A stretch of DNA of 6,858 nucleotides from CAZDML01 sp964506645 (GTDB lineage: Bacteria > Elusimicrobiota > Elusimicrobia > 2-01-FULL-59-12): contig CAZDML010000110.1 of NCBI GenBank assembly GCA_964506645.1, forward strand, positions 1-6,858, in the 5' to 3' direction. A program made the translations under genes and the position numbers. Shown piece after piece: positions 1 to 5,655 of this stretch. How positions within the stretch are numbered: position 1 is the first letter of the stretch; every line of letters begins with the position of its first letter. A model generated the notes under the pieces. The model made no database searches. It had not been told where the DNA came from and saw nothing but the letters and a program-made list of their open reading frames with translations.

Positions 1-398
1 GAGGGTGTTGCCTGATAATCGTGATGTGAAATGATCAGTCCCAGATGGTGTTTCTTGGCTTCCTGCACAATTTCACGCCAAGGGTATTTGGGATTCCATT
101 CCACATCAATCAGCGAGGCCGAGGCCAGGGCACGCCAGTGCAGCGGCTGCCACCACGAAGGAAATGGATGACCACCGCGGAAACTGACCAGCATGGGAAT
201 GCCGATGCGTGTCTTAAAGCGCAACAGCTTCTCGGCCATTTCTTCACGGAAGAAATTCCCCCACACATCCATGCGAATCTCAACAATGTCGGCATGTTCC
301 GTACGGGCTTGATCGAGCAAAAAAGGAAGATCGTCGCCATCGAGAGAGGCGACCAAATGCAGGGATGATTTTTTGAGCTGTGCTAAGAGTGGATTCAT
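1..398 (-). CDS. aroD: Type I 3-dehydroquinate dehydratase, N-terminal part (runs off left edge)
   Basis: Third step of the shikimate pathway: dehydrates 3-dehydroquinate to 3-dehydroshikimate through a Schiff base, in the cytoplasm. I translated 132 codons from ATG 398-396 with no stop before the window edge. Visible type I features are EIRMD (residues 40-44; Glu and Arg of the substrate site), VSFRGG (71-76, with the substrate Arg at 74), LIDVEW (96-101) and ISHHDYQATP (123-132), where His126 matches the catalytic His of the S-x-H-D/N motif. The Schiff-base lysine would lie beyond the edge. The start is set by AAGGAGG located 10 bases upstream, just after the aroB stop. Oddity: the usual FRxxxEGG loop is contracted to FRGG, so the loop glutamate seems absent, and the stretch to the DVE motif is several residues short. 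The family call is firm; full activity is inferred only. Confidence 0.88.
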   Translation of the reverse strand, partial: MNPLLAQLKKSSLHLVASLDGDDLPFLLDQARTEHADIVEIRMDVWGNFFREEMAEKLLRFKTRIGIPMLVSFRGGHPFPSWWQPLHWRALASASLIDVEWNPKYPWREIVQEAKKHHLGLIISHHDYQATP

Positions 399-407
399 CA
401 GAACTCG

Positions 408-414
408 CCTCCTT
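408..414 (-). promoter_or_regulatory. Shine-Dalgarno site of aroD
   Basis: The minus strand reads AAGGAGG here, nine bases before the ATG at 398-396. It starts inside the TAA stop of aroB (415-413). This is one of only two strong ribosome-binding sites in the cluster and fixes the aroD start. It suggests that aroD is translated by independent initiation as well as by ribosomes finishing aroB. Confidence 0.8.
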
Positions 415-1504
415 ATAACCCGTACGCCGACAATGCGATATCGAGCAATTCCGGTGGCACCTGTTGACCGGATACGGCCTTTCCCAACTTCTTCAGTAAA
501 ACAAATCGCACCGATCCCGCTTGTGATTTTTTATCGCGTGACAGATAGGTCAAGAGTGTTGTCCGAGCCATTGGCTTGCGCGCATGCGATGGAAGTCCCG
601 CGCGCCTCAAGAGCGCACCCAGACGGATGCGCTCGACCGTTGAGAGGAGTTCCATCTGTGCGGCAATAAAGGAAGCGACGAACATCCCGATGGAAATCGC
701 TTCTCCGTGCAGATACCCACTGTATCCGGAGGCGGCTTCAATTGCATGCCCGATCGAATGGCCAAAGTTGAGAATCGCGCGAAGACCGCGGGTTTCGTGG
801 GGATCCCGCTGAACCACATCCGCCTTTATTGCGGCGCAGCGTGCGATCACCGACGTCAACAGAGCGCCTGGCGCGCCGTGAATCAGTGTATCGATATGTT
901 TTTCCAGCTGCGCAAAGAGTTGTGCATCCGCGATGGCGCCGTATTTAATCACTTCGGCCATGCCGTTACGCCGATGAGCAAGCGGCAGGCTGGCCAGAAC
1001 CTCCGGGTCAATCCAGACCAGCTTCGGCTGATAGAACGCGCCGACTAAATTTTTGCCTTCCGGGATATCGACGCCCGTTTTTCCGCCGATGGAGGAGTCG
1101 ACCTGTGCAAGCAGCGTCGTTGGCACCTGCACAAACGAAATCCCGCGCAGATACGTCGCCGCGACAAAACCGGCCATGTCGCCCACCACCCCGCCGCCGA
1201 CAGCGATCAGCCAGCTGTGACGATCCAAGCCCGCCGTAGCACAGAAACGATAAATACGGCCGGCTTGCGCCAGCGTCTTGGAGCGCTCCCCTGAAGGAAT
1301 CGACAACAGGTGAACCGCATACCCGGCCTTGGCCAGAGCCTTTTGCAGCGGCCGGGCATAACGCGCGACCGAGGCATCGGCAACAATCGCGATACGCGCC
1401 CCTCGCGCTATATGCTGTTTCAGAGCGGCAGGCAGCTGTGTGAGGGGTTTTCCCACCACAATGTCATACGCATGCGATCCCGCTTTGGCTTTAATGACGC
1501 TCAT
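413..1504 (-). CDS. aroB: 3-dehydroquinate synthase
   Basis: Converts DAHP to 3-dehydroquinate, the second step of the shikimate pathway, using NAD+ and a divalent metal in the cytoplasm. The 363-residue product has the normal family length. The nucleotide-binding segment GGGVVGDMAGF lies at 103-113, PTTLLAQVDSSIGGKTGVD at 128-146, GKNLVGAF at 150-157 and MAEVIKYG at 182-189. The expected metal ligands are Glu184, His249 (in LNFGHSIGH, 245-253) and His266 (in LHGE). DKK is at 324-326. I chose ATG 1504-1502, which overlaps the aroK stop as ATGA and gives the usual short N-terminus before the first beta strand. A GTG 15 bases upstream has no better ribosome site. No Shine-Dalgarno precedes the ATG, so translation is probably coupled to aroK, as in the widespread aroK-aroB pairing. 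All key residues are present. Confidence 0.96.
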   Translation of the reverse strand: MSVIKAKAGSHAYDIVVGKPLTQLPAALKQHIARGARIAIVADASVARYARPLQKALAKAGYAVHLLSIPSGERSKTLAQAGRIYRFCATAGLDRHSWLIAVGGGVVGDMAGFVAATYLRGISFVQVPTTLLAQVDSSIGGKTGVDIPEGKNLVGAFYQPKLVWIDPEVLASLPLAHRRNGMAEVIKYGAIADAQLFAQLEKHIDTLIHGAPGALLTSVIARCAAIKADVVQRDPHETRGLRAILNFGHSIGHAIEAASGYSGYLHGEAISIGMFVASFIAAQMELLSTVERIRLGALLRRAGLPSHARKPMARTTLLTYLSRDKKSQAGSVRFVLLKKLGKAVSGQQVPPELLDIALSAYGL

Positions 1505-2019
1505 AAGGAGGGCAACCACTTCGGCAATACTTTTTCAACCACTTCACCGGCGACATCGGCGACGGTGCGGCCATCGGTAGCAATCTGTATCGGGCACTGG
1601 TTATATGCCGACTCACGCTCTTTCAGTAACGCTTCGACTTTTTGTGCGCGATCGTCCCCAGCCAGAAGCGGGCGGGTCGAGTCGTTTTTCAAACGGTCTA
1701 AAATCGTGCCGGCCTTCGCGGTTAAACAGACCAAGATCCCTTTCTTATTTAAGATCTTGCGGTTTTCTTCTGACAGGAGAACGCCACCGCCTGCGGCGAT
1801 CAGCACATCGTCTTTCTCGCACAACGTGCGCAGCGCGGCCGTCTCGATAGCGCGGAACGCGGCTTCACCTTTCTCATCAAAAATAGCCTGGACGGATTTC
1901 CCTTCCTGTTTTTCAATGACTTTATCGATATCGTAGAAGGGAATATGCAACACACCAGCGGCCTGACGACCGACCGTGCTTTTCCCGGTACCCATGAAAC
2001 CGGTGAGAACGATATTCAC
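1501..2019 (-). CDS. aroK: Shikimate kinase
   Basis: Phosphorylates shikimate to shikimate 3-phosphate with ATP, the fifth step of the pathway. The product has 172 residues, the normal size for this small P-loop kinase. It shows Walker A GFMGTGKST at 7-15, the shikimate-binding YDID at 29-32 (D-I-D in place of the commoner D-S/T-D), FRAIE at 55-59 with the substrate Arg56, AGGG at 76-79, the lid segment STRPLL at 114-119 with Arg116, and RESAY at 135-139 with the C-terminal Arg135. The start is GTG at 2019-2017, sharing bases with the aroC stop (GTGA). The P-loop begins only seven residues in, so no longer form is needed. There is no visible Shine-Dalgarno, so coupling to aroC is likely. The 3' end overlaps aroB by four bases. 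The other possible name, aroL, cannot be separated from aroK by sequence alone; context favours aroK. Confidence 0.95.
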   Translation of the reverse strand: MNIVLTGFMGTGKSTVGRQAAGVLHIPFYDIDKVIEKQEGKSVQAIFDEKGEAAFRAIETAALRTLCEKDDVLIAAGGGVLLSEENRKILNKKGILVCLTAKAGTILDRLKNDSTRPLLAGDDRAQKVEALLKERESAYNQCPIQIATDGRTVADVAGEVVEKVLPKWLPSL

Positions 2020-3182
2020 CGGGTTTTGAGATGTGCGAGATAGCGTTGATAGTTGTCTTTCATCTCGCGCAGGGAATCGCCGCCGAACTTTTCCTTCATG
2101 GCGCCGGCAATTTCAAAAGCAGCGATCGCCTCTGCCGCCACGCCCGCGGCAGGAACAGCGCTGACGTCTGAGCGGATAATCTCGGCCGTAAATGGCTCTT
2201 TCGTTTGAATATTAACGGAGCGAAGCGGTTTCTTTTGCAAAGAGGCGAGCGGCTTCATCGCGACTGAAAGAACGATGGGTTCGCCTGTCGTCATGCCGCC
2301 CTCAAATCCACCTGCATTATTATTTCCACCGCGGTAGTATCCGCGTTCTTTGGAATAGAAAATCTCATCATGGGCTTCGCTGCCCGGCCGGCGCGCCATT
2401 TCAAAACCCAATCCCACTTCGACGCCCTTCATGGCTTGAATGGACATCATCGCGTAGCACAGTCGGGCTTCGAGCTTACGATCCCAGTGGGTGTAACTGC
2501 CCAACCCCGGAGGACATCCCGTCACAATTACAGTAAAGATGCCACCCAGCGTATCGCCCGCTTCCTTGGCTTTGTCGGTGAGCGCCATCATGTCTTTTTC
2601 CGCTTTTGGATCGGGACAGCGCACTGGAGAAGCTTCCGCACGTTCGATAATTTCTTTTGTATCGGTCGGGATCGATGTCGCTTTGACCGAACCGATCTCT
2701 CGCACGTAAGAAAGGACTTGAATGCCGAAGGCATCCAGCATCCGGCGCGCTACGGCACCGACCGCCACGCGTGCAGCGGTTTCGCGCGCCGAGGCGCGGT
2801 CTAAAATTTCCTGAATATCCTGACGGTCAAACTTCAGAACCCCTGTCAGATCCGCATGACCCGGGCGCGGTTTCACGACGCGCTTGGATTCATCGCGATG
2901 GGCAGGGTCGGCTGACATAATCTTTTGCCATTTCTCCCAATCTTTGTTTTTGATGGTCATGGAAATGGGGGATCCGATGGTCTCTCCCCAACGAATACCG
3001 CTGGTGACTTCCGCTTTATCGGTTTCAATGGCCATGCGTGCGCCGCGGCCATAGCCCTTCTGACGGCGTGCAAGTTCTTTATTGATATCGTCTTCGGTCA
3101 CAGATACCCCCGCCGGCATTCCTTCCAGAATGGCGGTGAGTGATTTTCCGTGGGATTCGCCTGCAGTTAAATATCTGAGCAT
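2016..3182 (-). CDS. aroC: Chorismate synthase (long monofunctional bacterial type)
   Basis: Last step of the pathway: forms chorismate from EPSP by 1,4-trans elimination of phosphate, requiring reduced FMN. The product has 388 residues, like the longer Gram-positive and actinobacterial type and unlike the roughly 360-residue enterobacterial form. Motifs in order are TAGESHGK (6-13, invariant His11), GYGRGARM (43-50), KPRPGHAD (104-111, invariant His109), DRASARETAARVA (128-140), RRPGSEAHDE (264-273), GGFEGGMTTGEP (291-302) and RSDVSAVPAAG (337-347). The ATG at 3182-3180 gives the canonical N-terminus MLRYLTAGESHG; an ATG 36 bases upstream would add a non-homologous tail inside aroE. It starts one base after the aroE stop with no clear ribosome site. 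No flavin reductase domain is fused, so FMN must be reduced elsewhere. Confidence 0.97.
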   Translation of the reverse strand: MLRYLTAGESHGKSLTAILEGMPAGVSVTEDDINKELARRQKGYGRGARMAIETDKAEVTSGIRWGETIGSPISMTIKNKDWEKWQKIMSADPAHRDESKRVVKPRPGHADLTGVLKFDRQDIQEILDRASARETAARVAVGAVARRMLDAFGIQVLSYVREIGSVKATSIPTDTKEIIERAEASPVRCPDPKAEKDMMALTDKAKEAGDTLGGIFTVIVTGCPPGLGSYTHWDRKLEARLCYAMMSIQAMKGVEVGLGFEMARRPGSEAHDEIFYSKERGYYRGGNNNAGGFEGGMTTGEPIVLSVAMKPLASLQKKPLRSVNIQTKEPFTAEIIRSDVSAVPAAGVAAEAIAAFEIAGAMKEKFGGDSLREMKDNYQRYLAHLKTR

Positions 3183-3183
3183 G

Positions 3184-4044
3184 TTATTTTTGGTATTTGA
3201 TCGCCTGTTCAGCCGCATTTTTCATGACGCGGAACGGCGCCTTCCTCCCGGTAAAAAGTTCGAACGAGCGGGTGCCCTGCGACACGAGCATGCCCAATCC
3301 ATCAATGGCTTTCAGACCTTTCTTGCGTGCCTGCTGTAGAAACGCTGTTTCTTTGTAGAACAAATCGTACACGACGAGCTTGGGGTGAAACGCATTTGGG
3401 TTTAGTTTCACGGTTTCCGTTTTAGACAACCCCACGGAAGTCGCATTGACGAGCAAGTCGGACTCTCGAATGAGCCAGTAGAGTGCCCGTACCTCATCAA
3501 GCGCGACGGGAATCGTTTCACGCTCGTAATATTTGATCACGCGCTTAGACAGCACTTCGGCACGTGCTTTCGTTCGGTTAGCAATCACGATGCGTCGCGC
3601 CCCCGCCTGCGCCAGAGACATCGCGGCCGCACTGGCGGCCCCGCCCGCGCCCAGAATCACCACACGTTTGCCCGAGGGATCAAAATGACCATCCTTGCGT
3701 AGCGACTGGATAAACCCTGGACCGTCCGTGTTGTAGCCGATCAGCTTTCGGTTTTTGAGCACAATCGTGTTCACAGCACCGATTTGTTTAGCGGAGGAAT
3801 CCAGCTCATCTAAAAATTCAATCACGCCGCTTTTGTGCGGCACGGTCACATTCACTCCGCTGATGTTGAGTGCGCGCAGAGAAAGGGTCGCCTTACCTAA
3901 GTCTTCCGGCTTTACCAGAAAGGGCACGTAGACGGCATGCAACCCCAAGGCCTCATAGGCGGCATTGTGCATGACCGGCGACATTGTGTGTTCGACGGGA
4001 CACCCCATGATTCCGAAAATCTGCGTGTTTCCTGAAACTTTCAT
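3184..4044 (-). CDS. aroE: Shikimate dehydrogenase (NADP+)
   Basis: Reduces 3-dehydroshikimate to shikimate with NADPH, the fourth pathway step. The product has 286 residues, a usual length. The N-terminal substrate domain has GCPVEHTMSPVMHN (14-27; the first Ser of the S-x-S substrate clamp is Thr20, the second is Ser22), NVTVPHK (65-71, catalytic Lys71), GAVNT (89-93, Asn92) and YNTDG (104-108, Asp107). The NADP domain has LGAGGAASAA (131-140) and NRTKAR (156-161), the basic motif that favours NADP over NAD. DGLGMLVSQG (248-257) and FELFTG (261-266) close the protein. ATG 4044-4042 shares its A with the TldE stop (TAATG) and has AGGAGG upstream, so this start is well set. Quinate/shikimate dehydrogenase (YdiB type) is less likely given the pathway context. 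Confidence 0.95.
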   Translation of the reverse strand: MKVSGNTQIFGIMGCPVEHTMSPVMHNAAYEALGLHAVYVPFLVKPEDLGKATLSLRALNISGVNVTVPHKSGVIEFLDELDSSAKQIGAVNTIVLKNRKLIGYNTDGPGFIQSLRKDGHFDPSGKRVVILGAGGAASAAAMSLAQAGARRIVIANRTKARAEVLSKRVIKYYERETIPVALDEVRALYWLIRESDLLVNATSVGLSKTETVKLNPNAFHPKLVVYDLFYKETAFLQQARKKGLKAIDGLGMLVSQGTRSFELFTGRKAPFRVMKNAAEQAIKYQK

Positions 4045-5390
4045 TATTCCCCTCCTACTGAAATATCGCGGACCCACACGGTCGGCGATCCAATCGAACC
4101 AAAAAAGGTGAGATCCGAACCCAGCGCTTCTACATTTTTCAAAATATCGAGCAGATTGCCTGCCATTGTCACTCCGCGAACGCCATGCGTGAGCTGCCCG
4201 TTTTCAACGCGCTGGCCCATCAGTCCCAGCGAAAAATCTCCCGAGATCGTATCCACGGTATGCAGTCCCATGACATTTCGAATGTAAATGCCATTCTTCA
4301 CGCGGCCCAGGAGTGCCTCCGCTGACAACGTGCCGGGCTCCCAATAAAAATTAGTTGGCTCCGGCTCCGGAACGCCCTTGTAGGAAGCTCGGCCGGCATT
4401 TCCGGTTGACTGGTGCTTGGCTTTTCGGGCTGCGTAGCTGTCATAAAGAAACCCTTTGAGGGTGCCTTTTTCCAACAGTATTGTTTTACCGGTGGCACAC
4501 CCTTCGGCATCGTAGGCAGACGTGCCCAAACCGCGGCGACGGCGCCCATCGTCTACGAGCGTGAGGTGTTTCGATCCGATACTCTGCCCCACGCGCGAGG
4601 CTAAAAACGATTTTCCCTTCAACACAAAGTCCGCGCGCAGCGCCCCGGCAAAAAGTTCAAGCATTTCAGCGGCAACCATGGGATCCAGCACCAGATCGTA
4701 GCGTCCCGAAGGAATTCGTTTTCCGCCCAGCAGTGCCACAGTGTTCAATACAGCCCGTTCAATGACCTGCGATGGATCAAGATCACTGTAATGGCGAACC
4801 GCCTGGAATCCATAGCCCATTTGCGTTTCATTGCCTTCGACGGCTACGCAGGCGATACTTAAACTGACCTGTGTTCCTGAAGACATCGCTTCAACGCCTT
4901 TCGAATTCACCACAGAAAATGCGGAGACTCCTTCGGCATACGTGCCTTGCAGCACTTTGGCAATTCGCTTATCACGTTTTTTAACTTCACGCTCGAGGGA
5001 CTCTAAAAAAACAGTTCGCTTCGACCATGTGGTCGCATCGAGAGACGGATCCCTCAGCTCAAGTTCAGCCTCAGAGACTTTGGGGCCGGGTGCTGGCAAA
5101 TCCAAAAAAGGGTCGACCGTTGTTGAGCGCGATGCCGCCAGAGCACGGTCTGCCACCACATCCCAGTCGGCCAGTTCGCGGCAGTTCGTATGCGAAAAAC
5201 CCAGCCGACCGTCTTGAATCAGCCGCAAGCCAAGGCCTTGGCTACGCGCAACGGTCGTGTGCTCCAGGTGGCCTTCGCTCCATTCGCACACCCGCTTTTC
5301 TGACTCCACGAGGAAGGCTTCGGCTTGCGCAGCGGGGGATTTAGAACGCACCCGATCCAGCAGTTGACGGCTTTGGTCGAGAAGCATCAT
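4044..5390 (-). CDS. PmbA/TldE-family protein (non-catalytic-type subunit of TldD/TldE protease)
   Basis: In characterised systems TldD and TldE (PmbA) form a cytoplasmic zinc protease that degrades unfolded peptides and, in E. coli, trims the microcin B17 precursor; TldE is the partner without the metal site. The 448-residue product matches PmbA length (about 450). The C-terminal half is diagnostic: LVLDPMVAAEMLE (233-245), VLKGKSF (256-262), TLVDDG (277-282), YDAEGCATGKT (293-303), QSTGNAGRAS (327-336), the tNfyw-type segment near 346-350, SGDFSLGLMGQRVENG (383-398), TMAGNLLDILKNV (408-420) and GSPTVWVRDISVGG (434-447). I see no HExxxH motif, which places it with TldE and not TldD. The start is one of two adjacent ATGs (5390 or 5387), overlapping the upstream stop. 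No ribosome site is visible, so coupling is likely. No tldD is in the window, so its partner or target is unknown. It overlaps aroE by one base. Confidence 0.88.
   Translation of the reverse strand: MMLLDQSRQLLDRVRSKSPAAQAEAFLVESEKRVCEWSEGHLEHTTVARSQGLGLRLIQDGRLGFSHTNCRELADWDVVADRALAASRSTTVDPFLDLPAPGPKVSEAELELRDPSLDATTWSKRTVFLESLEREVKKRDKRIAKVLQGTYAEGVSAFSVVNSKGVEAMSSGTQVSLSIACVAVEGNETQMGYGFQAVRHYSDLDPSQVIERAVLNTVALLGGKRIPSGRYDLVLDPMVAAEMLELFAGALRADFVLKGKSFLASRVGQSIGSKHLTLVDDGRRRRGLGTSAYDAEGCATGKTILLEKGTLKGFLYDSYAARKAKHQSTGNAGRASYKGVPEPEPTNFYWEPGTLSAEALLGRVKNGIYIRNVMGLHTVDTISGDFSLGLMGQRVENGQLTHGVRGVTMAGNLLDILKNVEALGSDLTFFGSIGSPTVWVRDISVGGE
4049..4056 (-). promoter_or_regulatory. Shine-Dalgarno site of aroE
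   Basis: The minus strand reads AGGAGGGG within the last codons of the tldE-like gene, followed by AATAATG. The AGGAGG core lies six bases before the aroE ATG (4044-4042). It is the strongest ribosome site upstream of the aro genes and supports the MKVSGN start over the longer upstream frame. Confidence 0.8.
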
Positions 5391-5599
5391 CGACGGGAAA
5401 CCAGGATCAGAGACATCATCAGAAGCGCCATTAAGAGCAGAGTGCTGCCGATGCGCCGGTGTCCCATAAGAACGGTGGAATCTTTTAACAGATGTGCCCT
5501 TGCGTAGGCATGAAAACGCAGCACCAGCTCGGGGAAGTACATGTACAGCAGCCCGAGCACCAGACAAATTAGACCGATGCCGAATAGGAGTAAATGCAC
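5387..5599 (-). CDS. Small two-helix membrane protein of unknown function
   Basis: The family is not recognised. The 70-residue product has two hydrophobic segments, about residues 2-21 (rich in Leu, Ile and Gly) and 50-67 (Leu/Met-rich). The linker between them contains charged and aromatic residues, including RFHAYARAHLLKDS (28-41) and GHRRIGS (46-52). It ends in Ser-Arg-Arg. Two membrane passes with the basic linker and C-terminus are predicted by eye. The start is GTG at 5599-5597; the frame is closed by TAG at 5632-5630 and no upstream ATG exists. A later ATG at residue 20 would lose the first helix. No Shine-Dalgarno is visible. Its stop overlaps the first tldE ATG by three bases, and it lies just downstream of the predicted promoter. 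It is therefore probably the first gene of the operon. It is real by position and composition, but the exact start is uncertain. Confidence 0.62.
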   Translation of the reverse strand: MHLLLFGIGLICLVLGLLYMYFPELVLRFHAYARAHLLKDSTVLMGHRRIGSTLLLMALLMMSLILVSRR

Positions 5600-5617
5600 A
5601 GGGGATTTGATCGAAAC

Positions 5618-5653
5618 GACTCTAAAAATCTACCAAAATCCGTCGACAGAGTC
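5618..5653. repeat. Short inverted repeat spanning the predicted promoter
   Basis: GACTCT (minus strand, 5653-5648) is mirrored by AGAGTC (5623-5618), with 24 bases between the arms. The repeat brackets the -10 box, and the left arm overlaps the -35 box. A restriction-like palindrome GTCGAC (5647-5642) sits just inside. It could be an operator, but six-base arms can arise by chance and no known regulator motif was recognised. Confidence 0.25.
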
Positions 5654-5655
5654 AA
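5627..5655 (-). promoter_or_regulatory. Predicted sigma70-type promoter for the tldE-aro operon
   Basis: On the minus strand TTGACT (5655-5650, five of six to the -35 consensus) and TAGATT (5632-5627, four of six to the -10 consensus) are separated by exactly 17 bases. The -35 box overlaps the TGA stop of the upstream membrane protein gene (5654-5652). A start site near 5620 would leave a leader of about 20 bases before the GTG at 5599. The location, in the only noncoding gap of the right half, supports the call. It is a by-eye match and not proof. Confidence 0.5.

Noticed and set aside
607..819. Second minus-strand open frame within aroB, and other short frames of 60-130 codons throughout
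   Set aside because: Each overlaps a gene with intact motifs in another frame or on the other strand, and none has a ribosome site or recognisable domain.
1505..1519. Upstream GTG start for AroB (adds MVALL)
   Set aside because: There is no ribosome site ahead of it and the added residues are not part of the family. The ATG overlapping the aroK stop is more likely.
1513..1545. Ten-base direct repeat CAACCACTTC at 1513-1522 and 1536-1545
   Set aside because: Two copies only, 23 bases apart and read in different codon phases at the end of aroK; most simply chance.
1310..1936. 208-codon open frame on the plus strand
   Set aside because: It lies antisense across aroB and aroK, which have full sets of catalytic motifs. 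The product has no recognisable domain and is composed like a shadow frame.
2370..2804. 144-codon open frame on the plus strand inside aroC
   Set aside because: Antisense shadow of the well-supported chorismate synthase gene; its translation shows no family features.
3183..3218. Upstream ATG start for AroC adding 12 residues
   Set aside because: It would overlap aroE, and the canonical chorismate synthase N-terminus begins at the ATG at 3182.
4044..5567. 507-residue version of the TldE-like protein with a 59-residue N-terminal extension
   Set aside because: The extension would read through the small membrane protein gene in another frame, has no resemblance to PmbA, and the ATG at 5390 gives the normal family length.
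5600..5651. Possible rho-independent terminator between the membrane protein and the small ORF
   Set aside because: The gap has T-rich runs on the minus strand but no stable GC-rich stem just before them; the six-base arms are too far apart for a typical terminator hairpin.
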